Shown here: piece by piece, positions 9,360 to 18,236 of the stretch | How positions within the stretch are numbered: the first letter of the stretch is position 1 | Layout of the letters: each line of letters begins with the position of its first letter | DNA from: Cyclobacterium lianum | GTDB lineage: Bacteria; Bacteroidota; Bacteroidia; Cytophagales; Cyclobacteriaceae | Length of the DNA: 64,000 nucleotides | Reading direction: 5' to 3' | Assembly: GCF_900143075.1 (NCBI RefSeq) | Contig: NZ_FRCY01000003.1 | Coordinates: forward strand, 1 to 64,000 | Translations under genes and position numbers: made by a program | Notes under the pieces: model-generated | Told to the model about the DNA's origin: nothing | What the model saw: only the letters and a program-made list of their open reading frames with translations | Database searches by the model: none

Positions 9360-11216
9360 ATGAAATTAAACATAAAAAGATCTACCTTTTGCCTGAGTCT
9401 ACTGGTTTCAGGTATGATGTTAACGACTACGGGATGCGATGAATCCTGGCTGGAGCCAAAACCGCTATCCTTTTATGCACCGGAAAACACATTCAATGCA
9501 AAGAGTGGACTCTGGGGTGCACTGGTAGCCTGCGAACGAAACATGCGCCATGAATATACCGGTGACGGACCCCCAATACTGACAGAACATATTTTCACCG
9601 AAGTGGCCGTAGAAGGTACTACCGACAAATCCGGTCCTGCGCAGGACATGAACTTACTGATCACTCCTGATGCCAATCTGAATAGTGTAAACACCAATAA
9701 AATCGGCTGGTACTGGTATGAAGGTTTTAAGGGAATCAAATATGCCAATACGGTGATCTCCAGGATTGACGATCCTACGGACTACGAGTCAGAAGCCGAG
9801 CGCAACCACATTCTGGGCACTGCTTACTTCCACCGGGCCCTGCGGTATTACCGGTTGACGAATCAGTTTGGTGATGTTCCACTGATCCTGGAAGAAATAT
9901 TAGAACCAAGGCTTGACTTCTATTCCACCGACCGGGAAGTTATTCTCCGTAAGATGAAGGAAGACCTGGAATGGGCAGAACCCTGGGTGCCGGAAGTAAT
10001 GGACCGCGGACAGGTGCCAAAGGGAGCCATTCAGCATTTGCTGACCAAAGTAAATCTGGCACTCGGAGAATTTGACGATGCGATTGCTTCGGCAACACGC
10101 CTGATCGAGGGAGGTACCCATGCTTTGATGACCGAAAGATTTGGCTCTACCGGTAACGATCCGGACAGAAACCTGATCTGGGACCTGCACCGTCCGGAAA
10201 ACAAATCCCTCAATGCCAATACTGAAGCCATCCTGATGGTAATGGATCGGCTGGACACCGATGGCAATTCCGGGGGAATGTCCTCCATGCGGCAGGCGGT
10301 ACCTTTCTGGATCACCAATATCAATACACCAAATGGTAACCGGGGCACCATCGATCAGCCCGGTATCGAAATCGACCACGTCACCCGCTACGGTAGAGGC
10401 ATCGGAAGGCTTCGGGGTACCTGGTACCACCAGAGCATGATCTGGGATGATGAAAATGACCTGAGGCATGCACCCGGCAACTGGATGGACATGACTGATC
10501 TGGTCTACAACAATCCGGCATTGGTGGAGCTGGGCGATGATTATTATGGCGAACCCCTGCAATTCAGAAATGATGAAGGTACTGTACTGGTAGTCGACAC
10601 CATCAGAAGCTGGTTTTCCTGGCCACATTATAAGGTGTACGTTCCAGAGCCGCAGAATATCCGACCTTCAGGCGGACACAGTGACTGGTACATCTTCCGA
10701 TTGGCAGAAACCTATCTGCTCCGGGCTGAAGCCTACGTATGGAAAGGGGATCTGGCCAACGCTGCAGCCGATATCAATGCGGTGAGAACACGAGCCGGAG
10801 CTGCGCCTTACGGTCCTGAAGACATGAACATTGGTACCGTGTTGGATGAACGAGCCAGGGAACTGTACTATGAGGAGCCCAGAAAGACAGAACTGACTCG
10901 AATGGCATTTATATTTGCCAATACCGGTATTCAGGCCTATAACGGTAAGACCTATTCCATTGATAATTTCTCTGAGGACAATTTCCTCTATGACCGCATT
11001 ATGGAGTTTACCGACTTTTACAACAAAGGCGTCTTCACGAGACACGGCGACACCTATACCTACAGCCCTTACCATGTCTTGTGGCCTGTTCCGGCCCCTG
11101 CCATCAATACCAATACGCAGGGCATCATCAATCAAAACAAAGGGTATTCCGGGTATGAAAACAACGTTCCCCCGCTGACTACTGTGGACGGCAACCACAG
11201 CGATACTCAAGAATAA
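9360..11216 (+). CDS. SusD/RagB family surface lipoprotein
   Basis: A 618-residue partner of the upstream SusC protein. The signal peptide ends with the lipobox TTTGC (Cys about residue 26), so it is a lipoprotein that should sit on the cell surface as the lid of the SusC barrel. The N-terminal SusD-like domain includes ILGTAYFHRALRYYRLTNQFGDVPL (in part), typical of the TPR-like scaffold. The C-terminal SusD/RagB domain shows the family motif FRLAETYLLRAEAYVWKG followed by AAADINAVRTRAGA. It binds the glycan or other ligand in characterised family members. A strong terminator follows 24 bases after its stop, closing the two-gene operon. Confidence 0.95.
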   Translation: MKLNIKRSTFCLSLLVSGMMLTTTGCDESWLEPKPLSFYAPENTFNAKSGLWGALVACERNMRHEYTGDGPPILTEHIFTEVAVEGTTDKSGPAQDMNLLITPDANLNSVNTNKIGWYWYEGFKGIKYANTVISRIDDPTDYESEAERNHILGTAYFHRALRYYRLTNQFGDVPLILEEILEPRLDFYSTDREVILRKMKEDLEWAEPWVPEVMDRGQVPKGAIQHLLTKVNLALGEFDDAIASATRLIEGGTHALMTERFGSTGNDPDRNLIWDLHRPENKSLNANTEAILMVMDRLDTDGNSGGMSSMRQAVPFWITNINTPNGNRGTIDQPGIEIDHVTRYGRGIGRLRGTWYHQSMIWDDENDLRHAPGNWMDMTDLVYNNPALVELGDDYYGEPLQFRNDEGTVLVVDTIRSWFSWPHYKVYVPEPQNIRPSGGHSDWYIFRLAETYLLRAEAYVWKGDLANAAADINAVRTRAGAAPYGPEDMNIGTVLDERARELYYEEPRKTELTRMAFIFANTGIQAYNGKTYSIDNFSEDNFLYDRIMEFTDFYNKGVFTRHGDTYTYSPYHVLWPVPAPAINTNTQGIINQNKGYSGYENNVPPLTTVDGNHSDTQE

Positions 11217-11240
11217 ATCACCCGTTTTTAAACCACAAAA

Positions 11241-11270
11241 GCCCGGAAAATTATTCCGGGCTTTTTTTTT
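11241..11270 (+). terminator. Rho-independent terminator of susCD
   Basis: Perfect 8-base stem GCCCGGAA / TTCCGGGC with a five-base loop, followed by a run of nine or more T. It sits 24 bases after the susD stop. Confidence 0.9.
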
Positions 11271-11376
11271 GAAGCCACTAAAATCCTGATCCCGGTGCCC
11301 TGCCCTGAATGCGAATTTTGCCAAATCAGGATGCCATGCGGCGGGAAACTACAATGACCATTTTTTCAAAAGCCTC

Positions 11377-11456
11377 CAATAGGAATGCGGCTTTAGCCCA
11401 TTCCCTGTAACCGGAGTACATGAGCTCCGGCTTTAGCCGAAATTTACGGGCATTTT
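11377..11456. repeat. Hairpin-forming 80-bp repeat, copy 1
   Basis: Contains two hairpins. The first (11382-11404) has arms GGAATG / CATTCC around an inner GGCT/AGCC helix. The second (11411-11430) has arms CCGGAG / CTCCGG and is followed by another GGCTTTAGCC. Copy 2 starts 145 bases downstream. The architecture resembles REP-type elements moved by Y1 (RAYT) transposases, but no such transposase gene is in the window. Confidence 0.85.
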
Positions 11457-11521
11457 ATAGTATTGACTGATTTTTACTACCCCCGATTTCAACCGGAAGA
11501 CACGGCTCTAGTAAACACCCT

Positions 11522-11601
11522 CAATAGGAACGCGGCTTTAGCCCGTTCCCTGTAACCGGAGTACATGAGCTCCGGCTTTAGCCGAAATTTACGGGCATTT
11601 T
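11522..11601. repeat. Hairpin-forming 80-bp repeat, copy 2
   Basis: Identical to copy 1 except at two positions: 11531 (C instead of T) and 11545 (G instead of A). These two bases face each other in the first hairpin, so a T-A pair has become C-G and the fold is kept. The spacer between the copies (11457-11521) has no recognisable content, and no gene lies in 11271-11700. Confidence 0.88.
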
Positions 11602-11704
11602 GAAATAATGATCTACACCAGCCCTTTTTCGAAGCCAATCCCAATGCCTTGCTGAAGGGCTATTTTACACCTGATGGCTAACGTTTCAAACACAAAGAAG
11701 AAAA

Positions 11705-11728
11705 CCGCTGAAAAGCGAATTCCAGCGG
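11705..11728 (-). terminator. Probable terminator of the TRAP operon
   Basis: Inverted repeat CCGCTG / CAGCGG with a 12-base loop, 24 bases beyond the dctM stop. Read on the minus strand it is followed by TTTTCTTCTTT, an imperfect T tract. Confidence 0.6.
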
Positions 11729-11752
11729 CATTATATCAAGAAAAAACATTTT

Positions 11753-13051
11753 TTACAAGCCAAATAAACCGGGAAGCCACAGGGTCAACTCCGGCACGAG
11801 TGTAATTACCAATAGTCCCAGGATCATGGCCAGGAAAAAGGGCAGCAGGGGCAAAAACACCTTCGCAATACTGGTCCTGGCCACACCAACCCCGATAAAA
11901 AGGACGGATCCAACAGGAGGGGTACAAATCCCTATACACAAATTCAGCACCATCATGATTCCAAAATGTACCGGGTCAATGCCCATGGTTACTACTGCCG
12001 GAAGGAAAATAGGCGTGAAAATCAGTACCGCTGGCGTCATGTCCATAAAGGTACCTACAAACAAAAGGATCAGGTTGATCATAATCAGGATCACAAACTT
12101 GTTATCGCTCAGGGCCAGCAAGGCGGCACTGATGGACTGGGGAATGTTCTCGCTGGACATGGCCCATGACATGCTCATGGAAGTGGCGATGAGCAACATC
12201 ACGATGGCAGTAGTCTCCGACGACTTCAACAAAACACCCGGAAGATCCTTTATGCTGATCTCTCCATAAATAAAAGAGAGCACGAGCGTATATATTACGG
12301 CAATGGCAGAAGCTTCCGTCGCGGTAAATACACCGATCACGATCCCCCCGATCACTACCACCAGCAGCATCAGGCTGGGGAAGGCTGCCAGAAACTTTTT
12401 CGTCAGTTCTTTTATACTTGTGATCTCTCCTCCCTTGAGGTTGTGTTTTTTAATAAATATGGCAGCTGTGATCATCAAAAACAATCCAATGAGCAAACCA
12501 GGAATGTAACCCGCTACAAAAAGTGCAGCGATGGAAACCCCACCACTGGCCAGCGAATACACAATCAGCACATTGGAGGGGGGGATGATCAGACCTGTGG
12601 TGGATGAGGTGATGTTGACAGCAGCACCCAACTCCCTGGGGTAGCCTTCTTTTTCCATTCTGGGCCCCAAAATGCCGCCAATGGCTGAGGCAGCAGCCGC
12701 TGCAGAACCTGCGATGGCGCCGAAAAGCATGGCGGCGATCACATTTACATACAGTAATCCTCCCGGCAGCCTGCCGGTGAGCGCTTTGGCCAGGTTTATG
12801 AGCCGGTTGGCAATTCCGCCCTTATTCATGATCTCTCCTGCCAGAATAAAAAACGGAATGGCCAAAAGGGCAAAACTATCCAGGCCTACGCCCATTCTCT
12901 GCGCGATGGTAGTGGCAGAGGGGACAGTGGCAATGGTAACTGTAAGGGTTAAAAAACTGGAAAATCCAAGGGCCCAGGCCACCGGCACGCCGATCCCCAT
13001 AAGGGTGATAAAACTGACAACCAATATAAGTATACTTAAATATTCTTCCAT
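11753..13051 (-). CDS. dctM: TRAP transporter large permease (DctM)
   Basis: A 432-residue inner membrane protein with about 12 hydrophobic segments. It matches the DctM subunit of tripartite ATP-independent periplasmic transporters. Family features are LLAIPFFILAGEIMNKGGIANRL (in part) near residue 60, GSAAAAASAIGGILGPRM, and the conserved ITSSTTGLIIPPSN segment in the first half, mirrored in the second half by DMTPAVLIFTPIFLPAV. It drives solute uptake by ion gradient. The start is five bases after the DctQ stop, and the gene is the third in dctP-dctQ-dctM. Position next to hexuronate catabolic genes suggests a uronate or related sugar acid as substrate. Confidence 0.95.
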   Translation of the reverse strand: MEEYLSILILVVSFITLMGIGVPVAWALGFSSFLTLTVTIATVPSATTIAQRMGVGLDSFALLAIPFFILAGEIMNKGGIANRLINLAKALTGRLPGGLLYVNVIAAMLFGAIAGSAAAAASAIGGILGPRMEKEGYPRELGAAVNITSSTTGLIIPPSNVLIVYSLASGGVSIAALFVAGYIPGLLIGLFLMITAAIFIKKHNLKGGEITSIKELTKKFLAAFPSLMLLVVVIGGIVIGVFTATEASAIAVIYTLVLSFIYGEISIKDLPGVLLKSSETTAIVMLLIATSMSMSWAMSSENIPQSISAALLALSDNKFVILIMINLILLFVGTFMDMTPAVLIFTPIFLPAVVTMGIDPVHFGIMMVLNLCIGICTPPVGSVLFIGVGVARTSIAKVFLPLLPFFLAMILGLLVITLVPELTLWLPGLFGL

Positions 13052-13056
13052 TTCGA

Positions 13057-13542
13057 CTAAATTTGGGCTTTTTTAGAGTTCATTAAAGTTTTCAGACCTA
13101 CCACCTGGTAAAAAAGTACCAATAAGCCGCTCAGCGGGATCATGGTATACACATAGGCCAGGGGCAACTGAAGGGTCGCTGATTTCTGTTCCAGCGTATA
13201 GGTGATAAAAACCAGATTTGATCCGCCGAGAATCATTACGGGGATCACAAAAAGCATGATGATCACCCGGATTAAAATCATTAATTTACGGTGGGCTTCT
13301 CCCTTAAGTTTGGTAGGCAGCAGGTCTATTGCCAGGTGATTGTCCTGTCCGGCCACATAGGCAGCTCCCAGCATACCCAGCCAGACAAGCAGATACCTGG
13401 ACAATTCGTCGGTAAATGAACTGGGAGACTGAATCACATATCTGGAAAATACCTGCCAGCTCACATTCAGCACCATGGCCCCCATGATGATCATCAGCAG
13501 TAAGCCGACACCTTTGTCGATGGTTAATTTAAATTTTTCCAT
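13057..13542 (-). CDS. dctQ: TRAP transporter small permease (DctQ)
   Basis: A 161-residue membrane protein with four predicted transmembrane segments, the size and topology of DctQ subunits. The family motif around the second helix is visible as DELSRYLLVWLGMLGAAYVA. It pairs with DctM to form the membrane part of the transporter. It lies between dctP (three bases upstream) and dctM (five bases downstream), so the three are almost certainly co-transcribed. Confidence 0.93.
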   Translation of the reverse strand: MEKFKLTIDKGVGLLLMIIMGAMVLNVSWQVFSRYVIQSPSSFTDELSRYLLVWLGMLGAAYVAGQDNHLAIDLLPTKLKGEAHRKLMILIRVIIMLFVIPVMILGGSNLVFITYTLEQKSATLQLPLAYVYTMIPLSGLLVLFYQVVGLKTLMNSKKAQI

Positions 13543-13545
13543 TCT

Positions 13546-14541
13546 CTAATATTCTCTTATTTTTTCTACAAGGGCATACATTTCGGGGTCATTTACCTTC
13601 ATGGCTTCATAGACTTTTTCCGCTGCTTTGCGGAAAGGTTCTTTGTCCGGGTAGGAAATATTGACACCCGCTTCTTTAAGGATTTCCATGGATTCTGCCA
13701 CAGATTCCTCCCATAATTTGAACTGATACACAGCAGATTCGTCGGCGGCTTCCTGCAGCCACTGCTTTTCCTCTTCTGACAGGGTATCCCAGACCTTTGT
13801 ACTCACGATCATCATGTCCGGAATGGCGGTATGCTCGTTCAGCGAATAGTACTTGCATACTTCATAATGCCTGGAAGTGACCAGACTGGGTGGATTATTC
13901 TCCGCACCATCTACGATACCCTGCTGCAAGGCCGTATAGAGCTCGCCAAAGGAAACCGGGGTAGGCGATCCGCCAAAACTCTGCACCATATTGACTGCAG
14001 TAGGGCTTTCCATGACCCTTACTTTTAAGCCCTGAATATCCTCCGGTTCTTCCACGGGCGTGTTGATCGTATAAAAACTCCTTTTGCCGGCATCATAAAA
14101 ACATAGTCCCTTCAGCCAGTACTTCTCCCCTGCTGCGAGGAGCTGCTCCCCTATTGGACCTTCCAGCACCCTGGCCTGATGTTCGTCATCCCTGAAAAGA
14201 TAGGGCTGCCCCAGTATCTTGATCTCTGGAGCAAAACCTTCCATTGCGGCAGTAGAGACCTTGGTCATGGACAAGCTTCCGATTTGGAGCAACTCCACGA
14301 GTTCCCTTTCGGTGCCCAATTGCTGGTTGGGATAGACCTGTACAATCATTTTTCCACCAGATTTTTCTTCCGCTTTTTTGGCCAGATACAACATGGCTTC
14401 GTGAACGGGGTGGCTGGTGTCCAGCCCGTGTCCAAGTTTTAATATCCTTACTCCACCGGGTCTCGAACAGCCGATAAAAATTACGGCGATGAGTATCATT
14501 CCCAGCAAACTCGTGGACTTCATCATGCTTACTTTTGACAT
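13546..14541 (-). CDS. dctP: TRAP transporter substrate-binding protein (DctP), lipoprotein
   Basis: A 331-residue solute-binding protein. It has a signal peptide with lipobox FIGC (Cys about 25), so unlike many proteobacterial DctP proteins it is lipid-anchored. The core shows GLKVRVMESP, whose Arg binds the substrate carboxylate in the family, then FGGSPTPVSFGELYTALQQG and VDGAENNP. This carboxylate-binding pattern suits hexuronates. Start codons at 14541, 14526 or 14523 are all possible; the last gives MKSTSLLG and loses nothing of the signal peptide. It is the first gene of the TRAP set, 68 bases after the KDG kinase gene on the same strand. Confidence 0.93.
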   Translation of the reverse strand: MSKVSMMKSTSLLGMILIAVIFIGCSRPGGVRILKLGHGLDTSHPVHEAMLYLAKKAEEKSGGKMIVQVYPNQQLGTERELVELLQIGSLSMTKVSTAAMEGFAPEIKILGQPYLFRDDEHQARVLEGPIGEQLLAAGEKYWLKGLCFYDAGKRSFYTINTPVEEPEDIQGLKVRVMESPTAVNMVQSFGGSPTPVSFGELYTALQQGIVDGAENNPPSLVTSRHYEVCKYYSLNEHTAIPDMMIVSTKVWDTLSEEEKQWLQEAADESAVYQFKLWEESVAESMEILKEAGVNISYPDKEPFRKAAEKVYEAMKVNDPEMYALVEKIREY

Positions 14542-14609
14542 ATTAGTTGAGGTATGATTTTGGTTTTCATTAATTGTTCATCGTTATTACTCATTTCCTG
14601 CAAACACAG

Positions 14610-15605
14610 CTAGCGCAACAGCCTGCCGATATTTTCTCCCCTGACCAGTTGATCCACTTCATCCACCGTTACAAAATTGGCATCTCCGGGAACAGAATGT
14701 TTCAATACCGAAGCTGCCACAGCAAACTCCAGGGCTTCCTTCTGGTTTCTGTGCATCAGGCCATAGATCAACCCTGCCATGAAGGCATCTCCCCCGCCGA
14801 TTCTGTCTACAATATTCGGCATATCGTACGTTTTGGATTGAATCGTTTGGTCTTTACCCCATAAATGTCCCGTTAACCTGTTGTGAGATGCAGAAAGGGA
14901 TTCCCGCTCCGTGGTGGCGACTAGCTGAATAGAAGGGCAGCGGTCTTTGGCCTTCTGGCAGGCTTTCTGAAAACTGGTCTCATGGATATTCATGCAGTTG
15001 GCCAAATCCGTGAGGCCTGCGATGATTACCTGGCTGTGGGCAATCAATTCAGGCATGATTTCCAGGGGAGTAATACCATACCGCCAGAGGTTTCTCCGGT
15101 AGTTGATGTCACCGCTAATGGTCACTCCATTCCTTTTGGCAGCCTGCAACACTCTCAGGCACAAGGATGCAGCTTCACCGGAAAGTGCTGGTGTAATACC
15201 CGACCAGTGAAACCAATCTACACCTTTGAAAACCTGATCCCAATCTACATTCAGCCCCTCATAATGGGAAAAAACTGAGTCAAACCTGTCGTAGATAATC
15301 TTTGACGACCGCTGCATGGCGCCATTTTCCAAAAAATACAGTCCCATGCGGCCTTCTGAAGTGGCGATGTAGGAGGTGTCAATTCCACCGGTCCGTAAAT
15401 AACGCATCGCCGCTCTGCCCAGGTCATTTTCCGGCAGTGCGCTGATCAGAGAAACGTCTTGCTGCCAATAAGCGAGAGACACTCCAACATTCGCCTCGGA
15501 ACCACCAAATTCTGCGTCGTAATTGCCAGCCTGTATGAACCTTTCGTGGCCGGGCGTGGAAAACCGCATCATGATTTCTCCCAGGGTGACTATCCGTTTG
15601 CGCAT
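14610..15605 (-). CDS. kdgK: PfkB-family sugar kinase, probable 2-dehydro-3-deoxygluconokinase
   Basis: A 331-residue ribokinase-fold kinase. The N-terminus (RIVTLGEIMMRFSTPG) and FGGSEANVGVSLAYWQ are typical of KDG kinases. The C-terminal PfkB signature reads DRIGGGDAFMAGLIYGL, with the catalytic Asp in GGGD. It would phosphorylate 2-keto-3-deoxygluconate, the product of both UxaA and UxuA encoded on the opposite strand, to KDPG. KDPG aldolase is not in the window. It is the first gene of the minus-strand kinase-TRAP operon. Specificity within the PfkB family is inferred from context and the N-terminal motif. Confidence 0.85.
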   Translation of the reverse strand: MRKRIVTLGEIMMRFSTPGHERFIQAGNYDAEFGGSEANVGVSLAYWQQDVSLISALPENDLGRAAMRYLRTGGIDTSYIATSEGRMGLYFLENGAMQRSSKIIYDRFDSVFSHYEGLNVDWDQVFKGVDWFHWSGITPALSGEAASLCLRVLQAAKRNGVTISGDINYRRNLWRYGITPLEIMPELIAHSQVIIAGLTDLANCMNIHETSFQKACQKAKDRCPSIQLVATTERESLSASHNRLTGHLWGKDQTIQSKTYDMPNIVDRIGGGDAFMAGLIYGLMHRNQKEALEFAVAASVLKHSVPGDANFVTVDEVDQLVRGENIGRLLR

Positions 15606-15643
15606 TTGCTTATTTGGTTATTCGGTTTTTGGCGTTCATTCGT

Positions 15644-15651
15644 CAAAATTA
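15644..15651 (-). promoter_or_regulatory. Possible -7 promoter element for the kinase-TRAP operon
   Basis: Read on the minus strand, TAATTTTG matches the Bacteroidota -7 consensus TAnnTTTG exactly and lies 38 bases before the kinase start. No convincing -33 TTTG was found at the expected distance. Confidence 0.3.
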
Positions 15652-15708
15652 AAAGCGATTTAAAAAAAAAGAAGCCCTTCGCCTCTTTTCTTTCAATTTA
15701 TTTCTAAA

Positions 15709-15728
15709 TTGTGCAATCGATTGCTCAA
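15709..15728. promoter_or_regulatory. LacI-type operator palindrome in the kdgK-uxaA divergent region
   Basis: A 20-base palindrome with core GCAATCGATTGC and outer arms TTG / CAA has only one mismatched pair. The central CG and the overall symmetry are those of LacI/GalR-family operators. It lies 19 bases before the ATG of uxaA and about 100 bases upstream of the kinase gene, so it could control either or both. No LacI-type regulator gene is in the window. Confidence 0.6.
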
Positions 15729-15746
15729 GATAATCAAATATTCGAA

Positions 15747-17393
15747 ATGTTACATAAAGTTTTACGAATTCATCCTGAAGACAATGTTTTGGTAGCCCTT
15801 AGCGATTTAAAAAAGGATGAAAAAATTTCCTTCGAAGGAAAAGATATTGTATTGACGAGTCATGTGCCGGCAAAGCATAAATTTACCATGCAAGCCTTGC
15901 AGTCAGACGACAAAATATATATGTATGGGATCATCGTAGGCAAGGCCGTGAAGGAAATCGCAAAGGGTGAGGTCATTACCGTGGATAACATCGCCCACCA
16001 GACAGCACCCTATACCGGCAAGAGAAAACCCTTTTCCTGGAAAGCTCCTGATGTCAGCTCCTGGAAAAACCGCACCTTTGATGGCTACCACCGACCTGAT
16101 GGTCAGGTGGGTACTGCCAATTACTGGCTGGTAGTTCCGCTTGTTTTTTGCGAAAACAGAAATGTGGACATCATGAAACAAGCGTTTGTGGAGGAACTTG
16201 GTTTTGCCAAACCCAATCCCTACAAATCATTTGTAAAGGAAATGAAGCAGATGTACCTGGAGGGCAATCGGGAAGGATTACATGAAGCAGGCGTTGCCAG
16301 CCTCGAACAAAGCGGTGAACAGAAGTTGTTCAAAAATGTAGATGGCATCAAGTTTCTGACGCATAATGGTGGCTGCGGGGGCACCCGGCAGGATTCAGAG
16401 GCGCTTTGTGCACTTATTGCCGGCTATATCAACAACCCCAATGTGGCCGGTGCTACAATATTGAGCCTGGGTTGCCAGAATGCCCAACCCGCCATTCTGA
16501 AAGAAAAACTGGCCAAAATTGATCCGGAATTCAAAAAGCCGGTGATCATTCTGGAGCAACAGGAAGAGGGCACGGAAGCCCAATTGCTGACGCGGGCCAT
16601 TCAGGCTACCTTCCTAGGTCTGGCAGATGCAGATCAATTGAGACGAAAACCTGCTCCTCTCAGCAAATTAACGATAGGCTTGGAATGCGGGGGATCTGAT
16701 GGATTTTCCGGCATCTCTGCCAATCCTACGCTCGGACAGGTGTCTGACATGATTGCAGCGCTGGGCGGCAAAACCATTCTTTCCGAATTTCCGGAACTGT
16801 GTGGTGTAGAGCAGGAGCTGATCAATCGTTGTTCCACGGATGCGCAGGCTGAAAAATTTGTACAACTGATGCGCACCTATGCCGCATCTGCTGAGGCAGT
16901 CGGATCGGGTTTTGACATGAATCCAAGTCCGGGCAACATCAAGGATGGGCTGATTACAGATGCGATAAAATCTGCCGGAGCAGCAAAAAAAGGAGGTACT
17001 TCTCCCGTAAAAGATGTTTTGGATTACACCGAAATTGCCACCAGACCGGGTCTGAACCTTTTGTGCTCCCCGGGAAATGATGTGGAAAGCACCACAGCCA
17101 TGGCCGGATCTGGCGCCAATATCATTCTGTTTACAACAGGTCTGGGCACGCCCACCGGAAACCCCGTAACCCCCGTCATCAAGGTAGCCTCCAATCACAG
17201 ATTGGCCGAAAAGATGCCGGACATCATCGATGTGGATACCGGAGCGGTCATCTCAGGAGAAAAAACCATAGAGGAAATGGGCAACGAACTTCTGGATTAT
17301 ATCGTGCAAGTAGCCAGCGGGAAGGTCCAGGCCAAAGCTGTTTTGTTAAACCAGGACGATTTTATACCTTGGAAAAGGGGAGTTTCTCTTTAA
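15747..17393 (+). CDS. uxaA: Altronate dehydratase (UxaA family)
   Basis: About 548 residues, the full-length UxaA type with an N-terminal SAF domain and a C-terminal catalytic domain. It dehydrates D-altronate to 2-keto-3-deoxygluconate. The ATG at 15747 gives MLHKVLRIHPEDNVLVALSD, which lines up with the start of E. coli UxaA. An upstream GTG at 15711 lies inside the LacI-type palindrome and is less likely. Conserved segments are THNGGCGGTRQDSEAL, SLGCQNAQP, LECGGSDGFSG and SPGNDVESTTAMAGSGAN. It is followed after 27 bases by the SDR gene, forming the first gene of a hexuronate operon. Confidence 0.92.
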   Translation: MLHKVLRIHPEDNVLVALSDLKKDEKISFEGKDIVLTSHVPAKHKFTMQALQSDDKIYMYGIIVGKAVKEIAKGEVITVDNIAHQTAPYTGKRKPFSWKAPDVSSWKNRTFDGYHRPDGQVGTANYWLVVPLVFCENRNVDIMKQAFVEELGFAKPNPYKSFVKEMKQMYLEGNREGLHEAGVASLEQSGEQKLFKNVDGIKFLTHNGGCGGTRQDSEALCALIAGYINNPNVAGATILSLGCQNAQPAILKEKLAKIDPEFKKPVIILEQQEEGTEAQLLTRAIQATFLGLADADQLRRKPAPLSKLTIGLECGGSDGFSGISANPTLGQVSDMIAALGGKTILSEFPELCGVEQELINRCSTDAQAEKFVQLMRTYAASAEAVGSGFDMNPSPGNIKDGLITDAIKSAGAAKKGGTSPVKDVLDYTEIATRPGLNLLCSPGNDVESTTAMAGSGANIILFTTGLGTPTGNPVTPVIKVASNHRLAEKMPDIIDVDTGAVISGEKTIEEMGNELLDYIVQVASGKVQAKAVLLNQDDFIPWKRGVSL

Positions 17394-17420
17394 TCAATCA
17401 CCAACAAAAGTTTTTAATAC

Positions 17421-18236
17421 ATGTCTCAATTATTTTCAGTAAAAAACAAAGTAATCATCATCAGTGGTGGCACAGGAGTATTGGGTAAAGCCATGGCCAG
17501 GCACCTGGCGGAAGAAGGAGCGCAAATGGTCATCCTCGGCCGCAATCAGGAAAAGGTAGAAAACCTGGTTAAAGAAATTAAGGACGAGGGAGGATTTGCC
17601 TTCCCTGCAGTAGCAGATGTGACCAAAGAAGCTGAAATCGTCCAGGTAAAAGAACAATTGGAAAAATCCTTTGACCAGATCGACGGGCTGATCAACGCGG
17701 CAGGGGGTAACATGCCGGGAGCCACAGTGATGCCGGACCAATTTTTCACAGACCTTTCCTCGGACGCTGTCAAATCGATTATGGATCTCAATTACATGGG
17801 AACCTTTCTGCCTACCAAAGTATTTTTACCGCTGCTGGTGAAAACCAGGAAAGCCTCCATCATCAATATTTCGTCTATGGCAGCCAGCAGGCCCATGACC
17901 CGGGTGATGGGCTACGCTTCAGCCAAAGCGGCAATTGACAACATGACCAAATGGATGTCAGTAGAATTTGCCAAAAAATACGGAGAAGGCATCCGGGTCA
18001 ATGCTGTGGCTCCCGGATTCTTTCTGACTGCACAAAATGAGCGTCTGCTGACCAATAAGGATGGTAGCCTGACTGAGAGAGGTAACCTGATCAAGGAGCA
18101 CACTCCAATGGCCAGATTCGGAAAACCGGAAGAATTATTCGGGGCAGTGCAATGGCTGAGTAGCGAGGCATCAAAATTTGTAACAGGAACGATAATCGAA
18201 GTAGATGGAGGCTTCAGTGCATTTTCAGGAGTATGA
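17421..18236 (+). CDS. SDR-family oxidoreductase, probable D-mannonate (fructuronate) oxidoreductase
   Basis: A 271-residue short-chain dehydrogenase. The Rossmann motif [14 protein letters not shown] is at residues 13-26, the NAAGG motif near 94, and the catalytic triad is in NISSMAAS plus GYASAKAA (Ser, Tyr-x3-Lys). SDR proteins between or next to uxaA and uxuA genes, such as YjmF of Bacillus subtilis, act as fructuronate reductases giving D-mannonate; that function is inferred here from position. Its stop overlaps the start of uxuA by four bases (ATGA), which indicates coupled translation. Confidence 0.85.
   Translation: MSQLFSVKNKVIIISGGTGVLGKAMARHLAEEGAQMVILGRNQEKVENLVKEIKDEGGFAFPAVADVTKEAEIVQVKEQLEKSFDQIDGLINAAGGNMPGATVMPDQFFTDLSSDAVKSIMDLNYMGTFLPTKVFLPLLVKTRKASIINISSMAASRPMTRVMGYASAKAAIDNMTKWMSVEFAKKYGEGIRVNAVAPGFFLTAQNERLLTNKDGSLTERGNLIKEHTPMARFGKPEELFGAVQWLSSEASKFVTGTIIEVDGGFSAFSGV

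Noticed and set aside
9900-10628. Long minus-strand frame (242 codons) inside susD
   Set aside because: Antisense shadow of a clear SusD gene; no family features and no plausible start context.
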